A stretch of 60,901 nt of DNA from Bdellovibrionaceae bacterium UBA2339 (GTDB taxonomy: Bacteria > Bdellovibrionota > Bdellovibrionia > Bdellovibrionales > JAMPXM01). The DNA is taken from positions 54,298-115,198 of the forward strand of contig DDUL01000032.1 in the NCBI GenBank assembly GCA_002344785.1. Reading direction: 5' to 3'. The notes beneath the pieces were generated by a model that worked only from the letters and a program-made list of their open reading frames with translations, searched no databases and was not told the origin of the DNA. This document shows positions 32,998-42,150 of this stretch, one piece after another. The position numbers and the translations under genes are program-made. Each line of letters starts with the position of its first letter. Positions within the stretch are counted from its first letter, which is position 1.

Positions 32998-34329
32998 TTA
33001 GCGCTCTTTCACGACGGCATAGGCCTGCAAGGCTCGCTGACGAGCCAAGGCATGATCAAAGTACGGCTGCGGATAACTGGAAGCCTGCCACTCCGGCACC
33101 CAAGTCTTGATGTACTCAAATTGCGGATCAAATTTTTTGGTCTGTAGGTCAGGGTTAAAAATTCTAAAGTACGGAGCCGCATCACAACCACAGCCTGCGA
33201 CCCATTGCCAATTGCCGTTGTTCGATGCCAATTCAAAGTCCAAGAGCTTTCGAGCAAAATAGGCTTCTCCCCACCGCCAATCCACCAAGCCATGTTTGAC
33301 CAAATAGCTCGCCGCAATCATCCGCACGCGATTGTGCATGAATCCCGTGGTGTTGAGCTCACGCATTCCCGCGTCCACGATCGGCACCCCCGTGCGCCCC
33401 TCACACCAAGCCGCAAAAAAAGCCTCGTCATTGAGCCAGCGAATCTGTTCGTAGGCCGGCTTGAAACTCTGACCAACAACGCTTGGAAAGCGCCAAAGAA
33501 TTTGCATGAAGAATTCGCGCCAGATCAGTTCATTGAGCCAAGTCTCCGCCTTTAACTCAATCGCCTTCGCCACCAACTGACGAATCGAGACCGTGCCAAA
33601 GCGCAAATGCACGCCAAGCTTCGAGGTCCCCATCCGGTCAGGACGATTTCTCTGCTCCGCATATTCCGTAAGAATCTTGGTCGGCACTCGCGTTGAGGGA
33701 AAGCTCAATGACGACTCGACAAAACCCAACTCACTCAAAGCCACGGGCTCGAGCTGCATGGGCGCATATGCCGACTCATACCGCCGGCACTCTTCCGGCT
33801 TGAGCTCACTCGAGCATTCCGCAAGACGCACCCGCCACTTGCGACTAAACGGCGTGAACACCGTATAGGGATGACCATCATCTTTTTGCACTTCAGCCTT
33901 CGCAAAGATGACTTGGTCCTTAAAGCTATGGAATTCAACGCCATGTCGCTCACAAAGCTCGCGAACCTTCTCATCGCGCGCTTGAGCCGATGGCTCATAA
34001 TCCTCGTTGGCAAACACCGCGACAACTCGGCCAACTTGCCCGTCAGCCTTGAGTTGCCCCGACAAGATCCGCGCCCAAAGTTCAACGGGCCGTCCCTTCA
34101 ACATCCAAAAGCCGCCGCGACGATTCTCGGCCAGCTGTGTGACTTGTCGATGCAAGAAGCTGACGCGAGCATCATCGCGATCTTCGAGTCGCCCCAGAAT
34201 GTCCGAGTCAAAGATGAAGACCGGCAAAACGCACAGGCCCCGCTCGCGTGCATAACGTAGAGCTCGGCTCAACCCACGCTGATCCTCATCGCGCAAATCT
34301 CGGCGATACCAAAACAAAACAATGTCCAT
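32998..34329 (-). CDS. phr: Deoxyribodipyrimidine photolyase (cryptochrome/photolyase family)
   Basis: It repairs UV-made pyrimidine dimers with blue light and FAD. The 443-residue protein has the N-terminal antenna domain (VLFWYRRDLRDEDQRGLS) and the C-terminal FAD domain (LNELIWREFFMQILWRFP, GVPIVDAGMRELNTTGFMHN, NNGNWQWVAGCGCDAAPYF then RIFNP). Length and motifs agree with class I CPD photolyases; the (6-4) type or a cryptochrome cannot be fully excluded. It lies between two paralogous GbsR-like genes, close to carotenoid genes, so light-linked control is plausible but not shown. Confidence 0.93.
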   Translation of the reverse strand: MDIVLFWYRRDLRDEDQRGLSRALRYARERGLCVLPVFIFDSDILGRLEDRDDARVSFLHRQVTQLAENRRGGFWMLKGRPVELWARILSGQLKADGQVGRVVAVFANEDYEPSAQARDEKVRELCERHGVEFHSFKDQVIFAKAEVQKDDGHPYTVFTPFSRKWRVRLAECSSELKPEECRRYESAYAPMQLEPVALSELGFVESSLSFPSTRVPTKILTEYAEQRNRPDRMGTSKLGVHLRFGTVSIRQLVAKAIELKAETWLNELIWREFFMQILWRFPSVVGQSFKPAYEQIRWLNDEAFFAAWCEGRTGVPIVDAGMRELNTTGFMHNRVRMIAASYLVKHGLVDWRWGEAYFARKLLDFELASNNGNWQWVAGCGCDAAPYFRIFNPDLQTKKFDPQFEYIKTWVPEWQASSYPQPYFDHALARQRALQAYAVVKER

Positions 34330-34471
34330 GCGCCTAGCTTATCCCAAATTCCAACGCCTCACCTCCGCCAAGCTCAGCAAACAGAAAAAGTTAAATCCCT
34401 ATTTTTGAACAAGCCCACCCACCCCCTAAGCCGCACTTGCAGACTCAGGCCGATTCACCTAACTTCACGGC

Positions 34472-34981
34472 ATGTCCCACAAGCACAAGCCCTCTCCCGA
34501 GCTCGATGATGTCGTGTCGCAAATTGGCGACTTTATCGAATACTGGGGATTTAAAAACGTTCACGGACGGATCTGGGCCCACTTGTTCCTCGCCGGCTGC
34601 CCGCTCGACGCCTCGGATCTCTGTGAACGACTGCAGATCTCAAAGGCCCTGGCCTCGATCTCCATCAATGACTTGCTCGAGTATGAAGTGATTCGCTCGG
34701 CCCCACAAAAGACCGAACGAGGCACATTGGCCTACGAGGTGAATCCGCGGATCTCCGAGGTCATCTCCAACGTCGTTCGCAAGCGGGAGCGCCGCATGCT
34801 CGCTCGACTTTCCGCCGCGACCCGAGTGCTTGTATCACTCCCCGCCGATCTTCATGCAGGCTGCCCGGTCCAAGCCGAACGAGCCAAAGAGCTTCACGAC
34901 ATGGTTCAATCGGCTGAGCGAACCCTCGACAGCCTTCTGCAGCTCTCTGGCGGCCTCTGGGGCAATAAGCCCAGCAACTGA
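34472..34981 (+). CDS. GbsR/MarR-like transcriptional regulator, paralogue B
   Basis: 169 residues with IGDFIEYWGFKNVHGRIWAH and LCERLQISKALASISINDL, matching paralogue A at 32120 nearly word for word in the HTH half, without its low-complexity tail. The C-terminal part (RKRERRMLARLSAATRVL) is helical and probably forms the dimer interface. It is divergent from phr across 142 bp, so it could act on that gap. The start ATG 34472 fits the alignment to paralogue A. Confidence 0.85.
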   Translation: MSHKHKPSPELDDVVSQIGDFIEYWGFKNVHGRIWAHLFLAGCPLDASDLCERLQISKALASISINDLLEYEVIRSAPQKTERGTLAYEVNPRISEVISNVVRKRERRMLARLSAATRVLVSLPADLHAGCPVQAERAKELHDMVQSAERTLDSLLQLSGGLWGNKPSN

Positions 34982-35094
34982 TTCTGGGTAACTGATCCGA
35001 GCAACTGGGACTCTAAAACATGGATCATCTTGAGATTTTCTAAACTCAAGACGAGACTCGCGACCTCCGGCGTTTCAAGTGATAATAAGGGGAT

Positions 35095-36534
35095 ATGACG
35101 TCGCGCTCGACTTCGACAAATTCAACCCACATCGACGAGCAAGCCGAGCTGCGCTCCGGGCTTTTCATGCGGGCCCTCACGCTCTGCAAACTCGGCTTTG
35201 ATCTCGCACGCCAGGGGCATGGGCGAGCCCTCTGGAAGAGTTTTGCTGATCCCCACCTCAGCAGCTGCAGCGAGGCCGAACGCCAGGCTCAACTCCAGCG
35301 ACTCAAAACACTCGCTGAGCAGATGTCGAAGGAGCTTGGCGCCCTCAAGGGCTCGGCCATGAAAGTCGGCCAGATGCTCTCCATCTATGGCGAACAATTT
35401 CTTCCCGAAGAGGTGAACTTAGTCCTCAAGCGTTTGCAGTGCTCAGCCCCTTCGTTGGCTTGGTCCGAAATTGAACCGCAACTTCAACAAGAGTTGGGTG
35501 AAAGCCTCAAGCAACTTTCTGTCGATCAGCAACCGCGCGCATGCGCCTCGATCGGACAAGTTCATCGGGCCCATGAGTTGGCAAGCGGTCGACAACTGGC
35601 GCTGAAAGTTCAATACCCACAAATGGATCGTGCCGTGCGCGCCGATCTCAAAGTTCTCAAGGTCCTCATCGGCATGGCCAGAGCCTTGGGCCAAGCCCCG
35701 AATCTCAATCACCTCATTGACGAAGTCGAAGCCTTGCTCGCACAAGAGCTGGACTATCTCCAAGAGGCCGAACACGCGGAGCGCTTTCACGAACAGATTC
35801 AACTCAATCCACGACTCAAGAATTCGTTTGTCGTCCCACATGTGCATCGCCAATTCACCACGTCTCGAGTCCTCTGTATGGATTGGGTCGATGGCGAGCG
35901 CTTTGACTCAATGGCCATCGCCGAGCTTCCCGAGGCTCGTCGCACCGATCTCGCCCACGCTCTCATCGAGCTTTACCTCTTCGAACTCTTTGATTTCGGC
36001 CGCCTGCAAACCGACGCCCACATCGGTAACTTCAGAGTGATCCTCAAGACCCAGCCTCATGAGACAGATCGCATTGCACTCTTTGATTTTGGGGCCACGC
36101 GAGAGTTGGGTCCTGAGTTCATGAAGAGCTACAAGCGTATGGTGAAGGGCGCGCTCTACGAGCAGCGTGAAGAAGTTTTAGCCGGCGGACTCGCCTGCGG
36201 TTTTTTGCGCGAAGATGATCCGCCGCTCGTGCGCGACGAGTTCTTCAAGCTCTGTCAGCTGGTGCTCGAACCGTTTCGCGGCGGCGATCGACCCGCAGTA
36301 TCGAATGAACCCGCCAATGAACCGTACGACTGGAAGTCATCGGATTTGCCGCAGCGACTTGCCGACCAACTCGCCGCCGTCATCGCGGCCCGCGAGTTTC
36401 GCCTGCCGCCCACAGAAGTGATCTTCATTGATCGCAAAGCATCCGGACTTTATGCCCTGCTCAGCACGCTTGGCGCCCGCACACAGGCGCGGCCGCTGCT
36501 CGAGCGCGCTCTCAGCGAACCAAGTCGCGAGTGA
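35095..36534 (+). CDS. ABC1/UbiB (AarF) family atypical kinase-like protein
   Basis: A protein-kinase-like ATPase of 479 residues linked in other organisms to ubiquinone or lipid metabolism. Family motifs are KGSAMKVGQMLSIYGEQFLP (the KxGQ helix), the Ala-rich loop ACASIGQVHRA in place of a P-loop, LALKVQYP with the ATP-binding Lys, ELDYLQEAEHAERF, DAHIGNF and the metal-binding FDFGATREL. No hydrophobic C-terminal membrane helix is visible, unlike UbiB. The next gene upstream is the GbsR-like paralogue B, 113 bp away. The 3' end overlaps the convergent acyl-CoA dehydrogenase by 23 bp. Confidence 0.9.
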   Translation: MTSRSTSTNSTHIDEQAELRSGLFMRALTLCKLGFDLARQGHGRALWKSFADPHLSSCSEAERQAQLQRLKTLAEQMSKELGALKGSAMKVGQMLSIYGEQFLPEEVNLVLKRLQCSAPSLAWSEIEPQLQQELGESLKQLSVDQQPRACASIGQVHRAHELASGRQLALKVQYPQMDRAVRADLKVLKVLIGMARALGQAPNLNHLIDEVEALLAQELDYLQEAEHAERFHEQIQLNPRLKNSFVVPHVHRQFTTSRVLCMDWVDGERFDSMAIAELPEARRTDLAHALIELYLFELFDFGRLQTDAHIGNFRVILKTQPHETDRIALFDFGATRELGPEFMKSYKRMVKGALYEQREEVLAGGLACGFLREDDPPLVRDEFFKLCQLVLEPFRGGDRPAVSNEPANEPYDWKSSDLPQRLADQLAAVIAAREFRLPPTEVIFIDRKASGLYALLSTLGARTQARPLLERALSEPSRE

Positions 36535-37714
36535 TGTTCTTTTGATGGGCCTCGAGTGTGCCGCCGCCGATCTCGAGGAGCTTGGCATCTCGCCACAATC
36601 TCTCCACCACATACTCGCCGACATAGCCATAGCCGCCCAACACTTGGATCGCACGATCCGCGATATTCTTCCCCAATGTTGTCGCAATCAGCTTCACGCC
36701 GTCTGAATCCAAGCGATTTCCCGCAGCGTCCAAACGCATACGTCGAGCCGTATCGTACACATAGCAAGCCGAAGCGCGATACTCCGCATAGCTTTCCGCA
36801 ATGTGACGCTGAACTTGTCCAAAGCTGTGCAAGGGCTGGCCAAAGGCATGGCGCTCCTTGGAATACTTCACCATTGCCTCCAGCGATCGCCTTGCGATCC
36901 CCAGTGCCATTGCGGCCAAGGTCACTCGCTCAATCTCCAAATTTCGCATCATGTGATGGATGGACGAGCCCTCAGCGCCGATCAAATTTTCCTTGGGAAC
37001 TTGGCAGTTGTTAAACACTAACTCGGCCGTGTTCGAAGCACGCATCCCGGTCTTGTCGCGAATTTTCTGCCCAACTTCATAGCCGGCAAAACCCTTCTCG
37101 ACGAGAAATGTCGAAAGCTGAGGCTTGCCATTCTTGGTGCCGGTGCGCGCATAGACCCAAACGAAATCAGCCGGAGTGCCCGCATCGTCGATGCAACCAT
37201 TGGTGATCCACATCTTACGACCATTGAGCACGTAGTGATTGCCCTTGAGTTCAGCCGTCGTCTCCATACCGAGCACATCCGTGCCGTAGTTTGGCTCCGA
37301 CATCGCCATCGCACCGACAGCTTCGCCGCTACAAACAAGCGGCAGTACGCGACGCTTTTGGTCCTCACTGCCATTCACCGCCAAGTTATTCACAAACAGC
37401 ATGGCGTGGGCGAGGTAGGCCAAACAAAAACCTGGATCGCTGGCCGACAGCTCTTCATGTGCAATCACAGCCGCCAACGGATCCAAACCTGAGCCGCCAT
37501 AGGCCTCGGGCACTGTGATCCCCAAAAGACCCAACTCACCCAACTTGCGAAACAGCGCGAGATTAAAGCGCTCCGCCCGATCATGCTCCAAAGCCTGCGG
37601 CTCAACTTCCGCAAGCACGAAGGAGCGAATCATTTCGCGCAACATTTTGTGCTCTTCGGTAGGATTGAAGAGATCAAAACCGGTCAGATTCACAGTTGTG
37701 TCATGCTGCGCCAT
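36512..37714 (-). CDS. Acyl-CoA dehydrogenase, isovaleryl-CoA dehydrogenase-like
   Basis: An FAD flavoprotein of 400 residues that introduces a double bond into an acyl-CoA. FAD and substrate motifs are AMSEPNYGTDVLGMETTA, KMWITNGCID and QVLGGYGYVGEYVVERLWRD. The catalytic Glu appears to lie in NLEIERVTLAAMALG, the position used in isovaleryl-CoA dehydrogenase, rather than in the late region where short- and medium-chain enzymes have it; there the sequence reads EIGGGTLEAHQ. A role in leucine or branched-chain breakdown is likely but not proven. It is a single gene, divergent from crtY. Confidence 0.88.
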   Translation of the reverse strand: MAQHDTTVNLTGFDLFNPTEEHKMLREMIRSFVLAEVEPQALEHDRAERFNLALFRKLGELGLLGITVPEAYGGSGLDPLAAVIAHEELSASDPGFCLAYLAHAMLFVNNLAVNGSEDQKRRVLPLVCSGEAVGAMAMSEPNYGTDVLGMETTAELKGNHYVLNGRKMWITNGCIDDAGTPADFVWVYARTGTKNGKPQLSTFLVEKGFAGYEVGQKIRDKTGMRASNTAELVFNNCQVPKENLIGAEGSSIHHMMRNLEIERVTLAAMALGIARRSLEAMVKYSKERHAFGQPLHSFGQVQRHIAESYAEYRASACYVYDTARRMRLDAAGNRLDSDGVKLIATTLGKNIADRAIQVLGGYGYVGEYVVERLWRDAKLLEIGGGTLEAHQKNITRDLVR

Positions 37715-38034
37715 AAGCCTCCTCGCGACTAGGGCGAAATCAACAACCTCAAGCTCGCAAGGTCAAGCGTCGTGTGCGAGGGATTCATGAACCGTGATTC
37801 GTCGCTCAACGGCAAAGTCCCTTAAAACTGACGTAAGTTTGATCATCGGCCTACAGCTTCACACAGCGGCTCACATTGACGGCCCCAAGCCCCACACGCA
37901 TCATAGAAAACTTCGCAGGGCACAAGGCCCAGACAGATTTTCGCCGCCGCCATTTTGGGCAAGCAGAGTCACCGGTGTCATCGAAGTCAACCGTTGCTCC
38001 ATCGTGCACAGGCGACGAAATCATAGGGAGTTTT
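37715..38034. other. Divergent gap between acyl-CoA dehydrogenase and crtY
   Basis: The 320 bp hold no convincing gene. The crtY frame is open upstream to 37876, but that part has no protein-like pattern and lies before a well-placed ribosome site (AGGGAG at 38025-38030). One promoter candidate is listed separately. Confidence 0.55.
37875..37903 (+). promoter_or_regulatory. Possible promoter of the crt operon
   Basis: TTGACG (37875-37880), a 17-base spacer and CATCAT (37898-37903; four of six consensus bases), 131 bp before the crtY start. Confidence 0.35.
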
Positions 38035-39330
38035 ATGGCCGCAGATGCGGATGTCATCATTGTCGGAGGGGGACTTGCTGGTGGGCTTTTGGCTTTGCGC
38101 CTACGCACAGCTCGCCCCGACGTCAGCGTTTTACTTCTCGAGCGCGAGTCCACACTCGGCGGCAACCACACTTGGAGCTTTCACGAATCCGATCTGACCG
38201 GCGGGCAAAGTCCGCGCACAGCTTCGAAGTCCGGCGAACGCGAATCCCCCATGGCCTGGATTCAACCTCTCATTTCCAAAAGCTGGACCTCTCACTCCGT
38301 GCACTTTCCTCGACGCGAACGCGTGCTGGAACGCCCCTATCACGCCATTCGGTCCGAACGTTTTCACGAAGTGCTGATGGATCGCTTGGGCTCGCAAATC
38401 TGGCTCAACACCAAAGTGCAAGCCCTCACCGACTTCAACGTCAGCGTCGAGCGCGACGGCGAAACCCATCAACTCTCGGCACCTCTCGTGATCGATGCCC
38501 GAGGCCTACGCGGCGAAGACTTTCGTCCACGAGAAGGTGAAACTCAGCCCGGATTTTCCGGCGCCGTCTGTGCTTGGCAAAAGTTCATCGGCTTCGACAT
38601 TCGCCTGAAAGCACCGCACGGCCTGGAGCGCCCGATCCTCAAAGATGCCTGCGTTCCGCAAATCGACGGCTATCGGTTTTTCTACTGCCTGCCCTGGGAC
38701 GAGAAACGCTTGCTGGTGGAAGAAACCTACTACTCGGATTCGCCCGATTTGAATTGGCCCCGCATCGAAAAGAGCATTGTGGCCTACGTCGAACGACGGG
38801 GTTGGCAAATCGACGAGATTGAACGCAAAGAGCACGGCTCATTGCCGTTGCCGCTCACCCAACCGGAAGTCGATAAGATCGATCCTTCGCTTTTGGAGTT
38901 GAGCAACGAAAACTTTGACGACTTCTCGCCAATTCGCATCTCGACGGGCTCAGGATGGTTTCACTCGGTTACCGGTTACTCCTTTCCCGACGCCATTCGC
39001 ACCGCCGAGTTCATTTCGAAAATTCCTGAATTGAGAAGCGGCCGAGTCCGCGCCGAACTTCGCCGCGAACGCAAGACTTGGGCGGACCGCCAGACATTTT
39101 ATCGAATGTTGAATCGCTTTTTATTTAAGGCCGCGGAACCCTGTTTGAGGTATCAAGTGTTAGAGCACTTTTATGGCCTCCCTGAGGAAGTCATTGAGCG
39201 CTTTTACGCAGGTACAACTTCAGCATCTGACCGAATGCGAATTCTCGGCGGCAAGCCGCCGGTTCGCGTGGCTCGCGCACTCAAACAGTGGTCCGAGGTG
39301 CGCGGTGAAAGCATGGGTTCGCTGGCTTAA
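38035..39330 (+). CDS. crtY: Lycopene beta-cyclase CrtY
   Basis: It closes both ends of lycopene to beta-ionone rings, giving beta-carotene. The 431-residue protein starts at ATG 38035 after AGGGAG, which places the dinucleotide-binding motif DVIIVGGGLAGGLLALRLR at the N-terminus. It also shows GGNHTWSFHE, AVCAWQKFIGFDI, PQIDGYRFFYCLPW and VEETYYSDS, the typical series for the CrtY type of proteobacteria. It is the first gene of crtY-E-I-B. Confidence 0.92.
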   Translation: MAADADVIIVGGGLAGGLLALRLRTARPDVSVLLLERESTLGGNHTWSFHESDLTGGQSPRTASKSGERESPMAWIQPLISKSWTSHSVHFPRRERVLERPYHAIRSERFHEVLMDRLGSQIWLNTKVQALTDFNVSVERDGETHQLSAPLVIDARGLRGEDFRPREGETQPGFSGAVCAWQKFIGFDIRLKAPHGLERPILKDACVPQIDGYRFFYCLPWDEKRLLVEETYYSDSPDLNWPRIEKSIVAYVERRGWQIDEIERKEHGSLPLPLTQPEVDKIDPSLLELSNENFDDFSPIRISTGSGWFHSVTGYSFPDAIRTAEFISKIPELRSGRVRAELRRERKTWADRQTFYRMLNRFLFKAAEPCLRYQVLEHFYGLPEEVIERFYAGTTSASDRMRILGGKPPVRVARALKQWSEVRGESMGSLA

Positions 39331-39421
39331 TCTCGGCGACTGCGAATTGCGAAGCTCGAGAGTTGCGAATTCGGTGAGTTGAGAATGTCCCTGCACGATC
39401 GATCACATTGCTCCAGTACAA

Positions 39422-39459
39422 TCTCTCGCTCCAGTGAGCGTGAGAACCAGGGCGAGAGA
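39422..39459 (+). promoter_or_regulatory. Alternative hairpins in the crtY-crtE gap
   Basis: TCTCTCGC (39422-39429) can pair with GCGAGAGA (39452-39459). Alternatively CGCTC (39427-39431) pairs with GAGCG (39436-39440) across a 4-base loop. The two structures share bases and exclude each other. They lie 24 bp before the crtE start. Confidence 0.4.
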
Positions 39460-39482
39460 ACGACAACGGGATCGGAGTTCGC

Positions 39483-40598
39483 GTGGCTTATCGAACCGAG
39501 CATGACAACCGAGCGCTCTGGCCAACCCACAATGATCACGAGCTTCGCCAACATGCCTCCGCCAACGGACTGTGGAGCGAAACAGCGACCGCCGAATCTT
39601 TAGCAGCAGATACCTTGCGCATGAATCTCTGGGAACCGCTACAGAAGTTTCGCGAGCGTCCCAGCAAACACTTTCGTGCCCAACTCATCGAACTTGGATG
39701 GCGCGCGTGGAAGGGCGAAACCCCGATCCCCGCAGAAACGGCTCTCGCCCTGCAAGACTTTGTCGAAGACTTGCATTTGGGCTCGCTGATTGTCGACGAT
39801 GTGCAAGACAATAGCTTGATCCGAAGAGGCGGACCATGCCTCCACCTGCAGATCGGAACACCTCTGGCCATCAATGCAGGCAACACACTCTACTTCAAAG
39901 CTTTTCAGCGCTTGCAGCAGGCCCAACTTCCCGCTTCGGTTGAGTTAGCTCTTCATCGCCAAGCACACGCCACCCTCATCGAAGCTCACGAGGGCCAAGC
40001 CCTTGATCTTTCCCTCCGTGTCCAAGGCGACCAAGATCTCAGCCCTCTCGAGATTCAAGTTGTTTGTCCTCAAATCAGTCGCTTGAAAACCGGCTCGTTG
40101 ATGTCACTCGCCGTCGAAGTCGGAGCACGAGCGGCGGGCGCCACCCACGAAGTGCCGTTACAGAATTTGAGAATTCTCATCAAAGAACTAGGCGTTGCGC
40201 TTCAGCGATTTGACGACTTAGGGAATCTCGTACCGACCTTCGCAGGCGAAAAGTGCTATGAGGATTTGCGTGCGGGACGACTCTGTTGGCCGTGGGCCTA
40301 TGCCGCATGGAGCGGGCAGCTCGACAAGCTTCGGAGCTTCGCTTCGCAGCTTCCTCAGGATCTCGCACTTCAAAATTTTCTCGCGGATTCAAATTTCATC
40401 GCCTCCGCCTCCACGAGAGCGCGCGAGCTTTGGCAGATCGCGCTTGGCGAATTTGCTCAATCTCAGGCCCAACACTCCGAGGCAACAGGCCTCGACATTC
40501 CTTTTCGACAGCAAATGTGTCGCGAACTTCAAAGTCTCGCCCAGAAAGTGAGTTGCAGTTATGGCTTCGCCTCTCGCCCCACAGACATCGCGCCCTAA
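39483..40598 (+). CDS. crtE: Polyprenyl (geranylgeranyl) diphosphate synthase CrtE-like
   Basis: It condenses isopentenyl units to the C20 precursor of carotenoids. The 371-residue protein has the first Asp-rich motif LIVDDVQDNSLIRRGGPCLH (DDVQD). The second motif is ALQRFDDLGNL, DDxxN in place of DDxxD, an uncommon variant. GTG 39483 follows GGAG five bases upstream; conserved sequence begins near residue 55, so a shorter start is possible. It overlaps crtI by 38 bp. Chain length (C20) is inferred from the operon. Confidence 0.87.
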   Translation: MAYRTEHDNRALWPTHNDHELRQHASANGLWSETATAESLAADTLRMNLWEPLQKFRERPSKHFRAQLIELGWRAWKGETPIPAETALALQDFVEDLHLGSLIVDDVQDNSLIRRGGPCLHLQIGTPLAINAGNTLYFKAFQRLQQAQLPASVELALHRQAHATLIEAHEGQALDLSLRVQGDQDLSPLEIQVVCPQISRLKTGSLMSLAVEVGARAAGATHEVPLQNLRILIKELGVALQRFDDLGNLVPTFAGEKCYEDLRAGRLCWPWAYAAWSGQLDKLRSFASQLPQDLALQNFLADSNFIASASTRARELWQIALGEFAQSQAQHSEATGLDIPFRQQMCRELQSLAQKVSCSYGFASRPTDIAP

Positions 40599-42150
40599 AG
40601 TCGCCGTCATCGGCTCAGGTTTTGGCGGCTTGGCCTCGGCCATTCGCCTTCAGGCGGCAGGATGCGAAGTGCGCATATTCGAAAAGCGCGACGCTCCAGG
40701 CGGGCGCGCCTATGTTTATCGGCAAGACGGATTCACTTTCGACGCCGGCCCCACCGTCATCACCGCCCCAACCGTGATTGAAGATCTCTTCAAAACAGCG
40801 AACCGTCCTATGCGCGACTATGTCGAACTCATGCCGGTGTCGCCGTTCTACAGATTGTTTTGGGATGATGGATATTGCTTCGATTACTCGCAAGATCTCG
40901 ACGCCACACGCTCGCAGATTCGCGCCAAGTCGCCGGGCGATCTTGAAGGCTATGAGCGCTTTCTCTCCTACACCCAAGAAGTGTTCGACGAGGGCTACAC
41001 GAAACTCGCGCATGTGCCGTTTCTTGATCTCTGGAGCATGGTCAAGGTTGCCCCTCAGCTCATCCGACTCGGCGCTCACCGCAGCGTCTATAACACCGTC
41101 TCACGCTACATTCGCGACGAACATCTGCGCGAAGCGTTCAGCTTTCACTCTTTGCTCGTGGGCGGAAACCCCTTTGAGACTTCATCCATATACACATTGA
41201 TTCACTTTCTTGAGCGCAACTGGGGCGTCTACTTTCCCAAGGGCGGCACAGGCGCACTCGTTCAGGGTCTGGTACGCCTGTTTCAAGATTTGGGCGGCAA
41301 GCTCCAGCTTCAAGCGCCCATCGACAACATCGTCACTCGCGATGGCAAAGCCGTTGGCGTGCGCACGCAAGCTGGCGACACTTGGTCTTGCGATGCCGTC
41401 GTGTCCAACGCGGATGTGGTGCACACATATCGCGATCTCCTCAAGGGCGAAGATCGTGCGCGCTCAACAGCGCGGCGTTTGGAGAATGCTCGCCATTCGA
41501 TGTCGCTCTTTCTCATCTATTTTGGAACAAAGAAGCGCTACCCGCACCTCGCTCACCACAACGTCCTCTTCGGCCCTCGCTACAAAGGTCTGCTCGATGA
41601 GATCTTCAACACCTACGGCGACATGCAGGTGAGCTTACCTGAAGACTTCTCTTTGTATCTTCACGCACCCACAGTCAGCGACCCGAGTCTCGCCCCTGAA
41701 GGCTGCGAGGCTTTCTACGTTCTTTCGCCCGTCGCTCACCTTGGCCACATGGACATCGATTGGAAAGCTGAAGGACCTCGCTACGCTGACGCCATCATCA
41801 ACTACATGGAGCGTAAGTATATCCCCGGCCTCAGAGAGAATCTCGTCACGCAAAAGATCTTTACGCCTCAGGACTTCAATTCAGAACTGAACGCGCACTT
41901 AGGTTCCGCATTCTCTCTTGAACCTGTCTTGACCCAAAGTGCGTACTTCCGCACACACAATCGCGATGACCGCCTCAAAGGCCTCTACGTCGTCGGCGCA
42001 GGTACACATCCAGGCGCCGGAGTGCCCGGCGTGATCAAATCGGCCGAGGCCACAGCTCAACTTGTGATCGACGATCTCAAGCCTTCGGCTCAAACCTCTC
42101 CCCCGCCACGGCGAGGCGAATTCAACGCGGCCCATGAGGTTTCGCTTTGA
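40561..42150 (+). CDS. crtI: Phytoene desaturase CrtI
   Basis: It desaturates phytoene stepwise to lycopene with FAD. The 529-residue protein begins VAVIGSGFGGLASAIRL with RDAPGGRAYVYRQDGF and FDAGPTVITAP, and ends in the bacterial-type carotenoid dehydrogenase signature GLYVVGAGTHPGAGVPG. Given the CrtY cyclase, four desaturations to lycopene are expected. The start lies inside crtE, and its stop overlaps the crtB start (TTGA). Confidence 0.94.
   Translation: MASPLAPQTSRPKVAVIGSGFGGLASAIRLQAAGCEVRIFEKRDAPGGRAYVYRQDGFTFDAGPTVITAPTVIEDLFKTANRPMRDYVELMPVSPFYRLFWDDGYCFDYSQDLDATRSQIRAKSPGDLEGYERFLSYTQEVFDEGYTKLAHVPFLDLWSMVKVAPQLIRLGAHRSVYNTVSRYIRDEHLREAFSFHSLLVGGNPFETSSIYTLIHFLERNWGVYFPKGGTGALVQGLVRLFQDLGGKLQLQAPIDNIVTRDGKAVGVRTQAGDTWSCDAVVSNADVVHTYRDLLKGEDRARSTARRLENARHSMSLFLIYFGTKKRYPHLAHHNVLFGPRYKGLLDEIFNTYGDMQVSLPEDFSLYLHAPTVSDPSLAPEGCEAFYVLSPVAHLGHMDIDWKAEGPRYADAIINYMERKYIPGLRENLVTQKIFTPQDFNSELNAHLGSAFSLEPVLTQSAYFRTHNRDDRLKGLYVVGAGTHPGAGVPGVIKSAEATAQLVIDDLKPSAQTSPPPRRGEFNAAHEVSL

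Noticed and set aside
32947..33147. Small frame across the 34-bp palindrome, starting MKIAMQIAICIAI
   Set aside because: Most of it is antisense to the 3' end of phr, and the hydrophobic start is just the palindrome translated.
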